Of a stretch of DNA of 6,700 bases, positions 6,065 to 6,700 are shown in pieces. Each line of letters starts with the position of its first letter. Position 1 is the stretch's first letter. The position numbers were made by a program, and so were the translations under genes. The stretch spans positions 1 to 6,700 of the forward strand of contig JASLIL010000118.1 of the NCBI GenBank assembly GCA_030152145.1, read 5' to 3'. Under the pieces are notes generated by a model. That model did not search any database. It had not been told where the DNA came from and was given only the letters and a program-made list of their open reading frames with translations. Source of the DNA: Tissierellales bacterium (GTDB taxonomy: Bacteria; Bacillota; Clostridia; Tissierellales; JASKZW01).

Positions 6065-6475
6065 ATGAAAAAAATTATGAACAGGGCCTATGGTTTTCTT
6101 TTCCTGGGCCTAATTGCAGGAGTTTTTTACAGGGAGTTTACAAAATTAAATGGCTTTATGGGACAAACTAGACTAAAGGGTATCCATCCCCATATTTTAG
6201 TTTTAGGAGTTTTCTTTAGCCTTATATTGGCAATAGCTATAAAGGTTTTTCAAATAGATTTTGACTGTAAATTTGAAAGACTTTATAATGGCTACTCCCT
6301 AGGTCTTTTATTTACAGCTATAATGCTTCTTGTAAGAGGTATTACAGAAGTACTAGAGCTAGATCTGTCAAGGGCCTTGGATATGAGCATATCTGGTTTA
6401 GGAGGTATAGCCCATATAATACTGGGAGTAAGCTTTGTAATGATAGTGAAAAAATTAAGAGACAGCATAGAGTAG
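6065..6475 (+). CDS. DUF2871-like small integral membrane protein
   Basis: This 136-residue protein sits in the cytoplasmic membrane with about four transmembrane helices (near 9-23, 43-61, 76-92 and 109-128). The conserved-looking features match what I recall of the DUF2871 family: FYREFTKLNGF (21-31) after helix 1, a H41-P-H43 motif opening helix 2, LLVRGITEVL (88-97) after helix 3, and a Gly-rich GLGGIAHIILG (111-121) with H117 in helix 4. The family has no established function. The paired histidines at membrane edges recall metal- or heme-binding membrane proteins, which is inference. The start is the ATG at 6065, six bases from a strong ribosome binding site, rather than the GTG at 6056 within it. 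The gene begins 12 bases after the stop of the large DNA-binding protein gene and is probably translated from the same mRNA. Its stop lies inside a terminator hairpin. Confidence 0.85.
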   Translation: MKKIMNRAYGFLFLGLIAGVFYREFTKLNGFMGQTRLKGIHPHILVLGVFFSLILAIAIKVFQIDFDCKFERLYNGYSLGLLFTAIMLLVRGITEVLELDLSRALDMSISGLGGIAHIILGVSFVMIVKKLRDSIE

Positions 6476-6493
6476 GTTCTGCCTACTCTTTTT
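6469..6493 (+). terminator. Intrinsic terminator overlapping the stop of the DUF2871-like gene
   Basis: AGAGTAGG (6469-6476) pairs with CCTACTCT (6482-6489) around a five-base loop, followed by a T run through 6493. The TAG stop (6473-6475) is inside the 5' arm. An outer pairing of AGCATA (6464-6469) with TATGCT (6495-6500) could extend the structure across the T run. Confidence 0.85.
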
Positions 6494-6524
6494 ATATGCT
6501 GAATTGCAATAAATAGTGCGACAC

Positions 6525-6700
6525 TTAATCTAAACAATTAAGTTCGTGTAAAAATCTTTCAAAAGCTGTATCAAATGCTAGACATTTTATTGGTCTAGCA
6601 TTTATTTTTCTTAAGGACTCTATTAAATCTTCCTCATCAACTAAAGCTAAATCTGTCTTTTTAGGGTAAAACTCCCTTAATAATCCATTACTATTTTCAT
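6525..6700 (-). CDS. IS30-family transposase, C-terminal part
   Basis: Reading the - strand, the last 57 residues of a transposase are visible; the start lies beyond the right edge. The sequence begins ENSNGLLREFYPKKTDL and continues with RKINARPIKCLAFDTAFERF, which is the hallmark end of IS30-family DDE transposases (usual consensus N-E-N-x-N-G-L-L-R...P, then N-x-R-P-R-K-C-L...T-P...F). The glutamate at the start of this stretch is probably the catalytic E of the DDE triad. The usual T-P after the KCL motif is T-A here, a small departure. The stop, TAA on the - strand, is at 6525-6527. Gene integrity upstream cannot be judged. It is convergent with the DUF2871-like gene. Confidence 0.9.
   Translation of the reverse strand, partial: ENSNGLLREFYPKKTDLALVDEEDLIESLRKINARPIKCLAFDTAFERFLHELNCLD
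6573..6609 (+). terminator. Hairpin with T run inside the transposase gene, reading + strand
   Basis: AAATGCTAGAC (6573-6583) pairs perfectly with GTCTAGCATTT (6593-6603) around a nine-base loop, followed by ATTTTT. It would act on transcripts entering the insertion sequence from the left, antisense to the transposase. On the - strand there is no T run after the stem, so transposase mRNA would not be terminated. Confidence 0.6.

Larger units (their letters stand above)
6501..6700 (-). mobile_element. Right-edge-truncated IS30-family insertion sequence (transposase 3' end)
   Basis: The transposase C-terminus encoded on the - strand identifies an IS30-family element that continues past the window. 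The outer end lies close to 6501, just after the terminator of the DUF2871-like gene: the stretch GAATTGCAATAAATAGTGCG sits between the terminator and the transposase stop and is the likely terminal inverted repeat. Only one end is visible, so neither the inverted repeat nor the target duplication can be confirmed, and the boundary is uncertain by about 10 bases. Confidence 0.7.

Noticed and set aside
41..6475. CRISPR array, tRNA or rRNA
   Set aside because: No regularly spaced identical repeats and no tRNA-like or rRNA-like conserved stretches were seen on either strand.
6292..6537. Open frame of 81 codons on the - strand over the end of the DUF2871-like gene
   Set aside because: It is antisense to a recognisable membrane protein, crosses a terminator and the insertion sequence end, and its product resembles no family.

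Overview
The window looks like chromosomal DNA from a low-GC Gram-positive anaerobe of the Bacillota, probably a clostridium or a member of Tissierellia. Supporting signs are the AT-rich genes with heavy ATA, AGA and AGG use, strong AGGAGG-type ribosome binding sites, SigA-like promoters, a Gram-positive lipoprotein signal, a YusI-type ArsC/Spx-fold protein and a DUF2871-type membrane protein. The taxon is inferred from these features only.

Layout. Bases 1-1891 hold a tightly packed + strand operon: the last 32 codons of an unidentified gene, a TPR lipoprotein, and an ArsC/Spx-like thioredoxin-fold protein. A good extended -10 promoter two bases after that operon drives a small, very acidic orphan protein (TTG start). 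It is closed by a 16-bp perfect hairpin terminator at 2369-2403. A second promoter with a perfect TATAAT drives the largest gene (2513-6052, 1179 residues). A small four-helix DUF2871-like membrane protein follows, apparently co-transcribed, and a terminator overlaps its stop codon. Just past that terminator the sequence becomes the end of an IS30-family element. Its transposase lies on the - strand and runs off the right edge of the window.

The centrepiece is the 1179-residue protein. Its middle carries a near-canonical sigma-70 region 4.2 helix-turn-helix (LSRERVRQIEK). It lacks a recognisable sigma region 2. The N-terminal third looks like a chain of degenerate copies of the RNA polymerase alpha-subunit C-terminal domain; two copies still show the GIGxKK helix-hairpin-helix signature. 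The C-terminal half seems to hold several winged-helix-like segments. It therefore combines parts resembling RNA polymerase promoter-contact modules without any visible catalytic domain. A role in DNA binding or transcription control is inferred; the biological process is unknown.

The genes do not form an obvious single pathway. The lipoprotein and ArsC-like protein form one unit, the acidic protein is a single-gene unit, and the large DNA-binding protein and the membrane protein form another. No CRISPR array, tRNA or rRNA was seen, and no gene-free stretch exceeds 180 bases.
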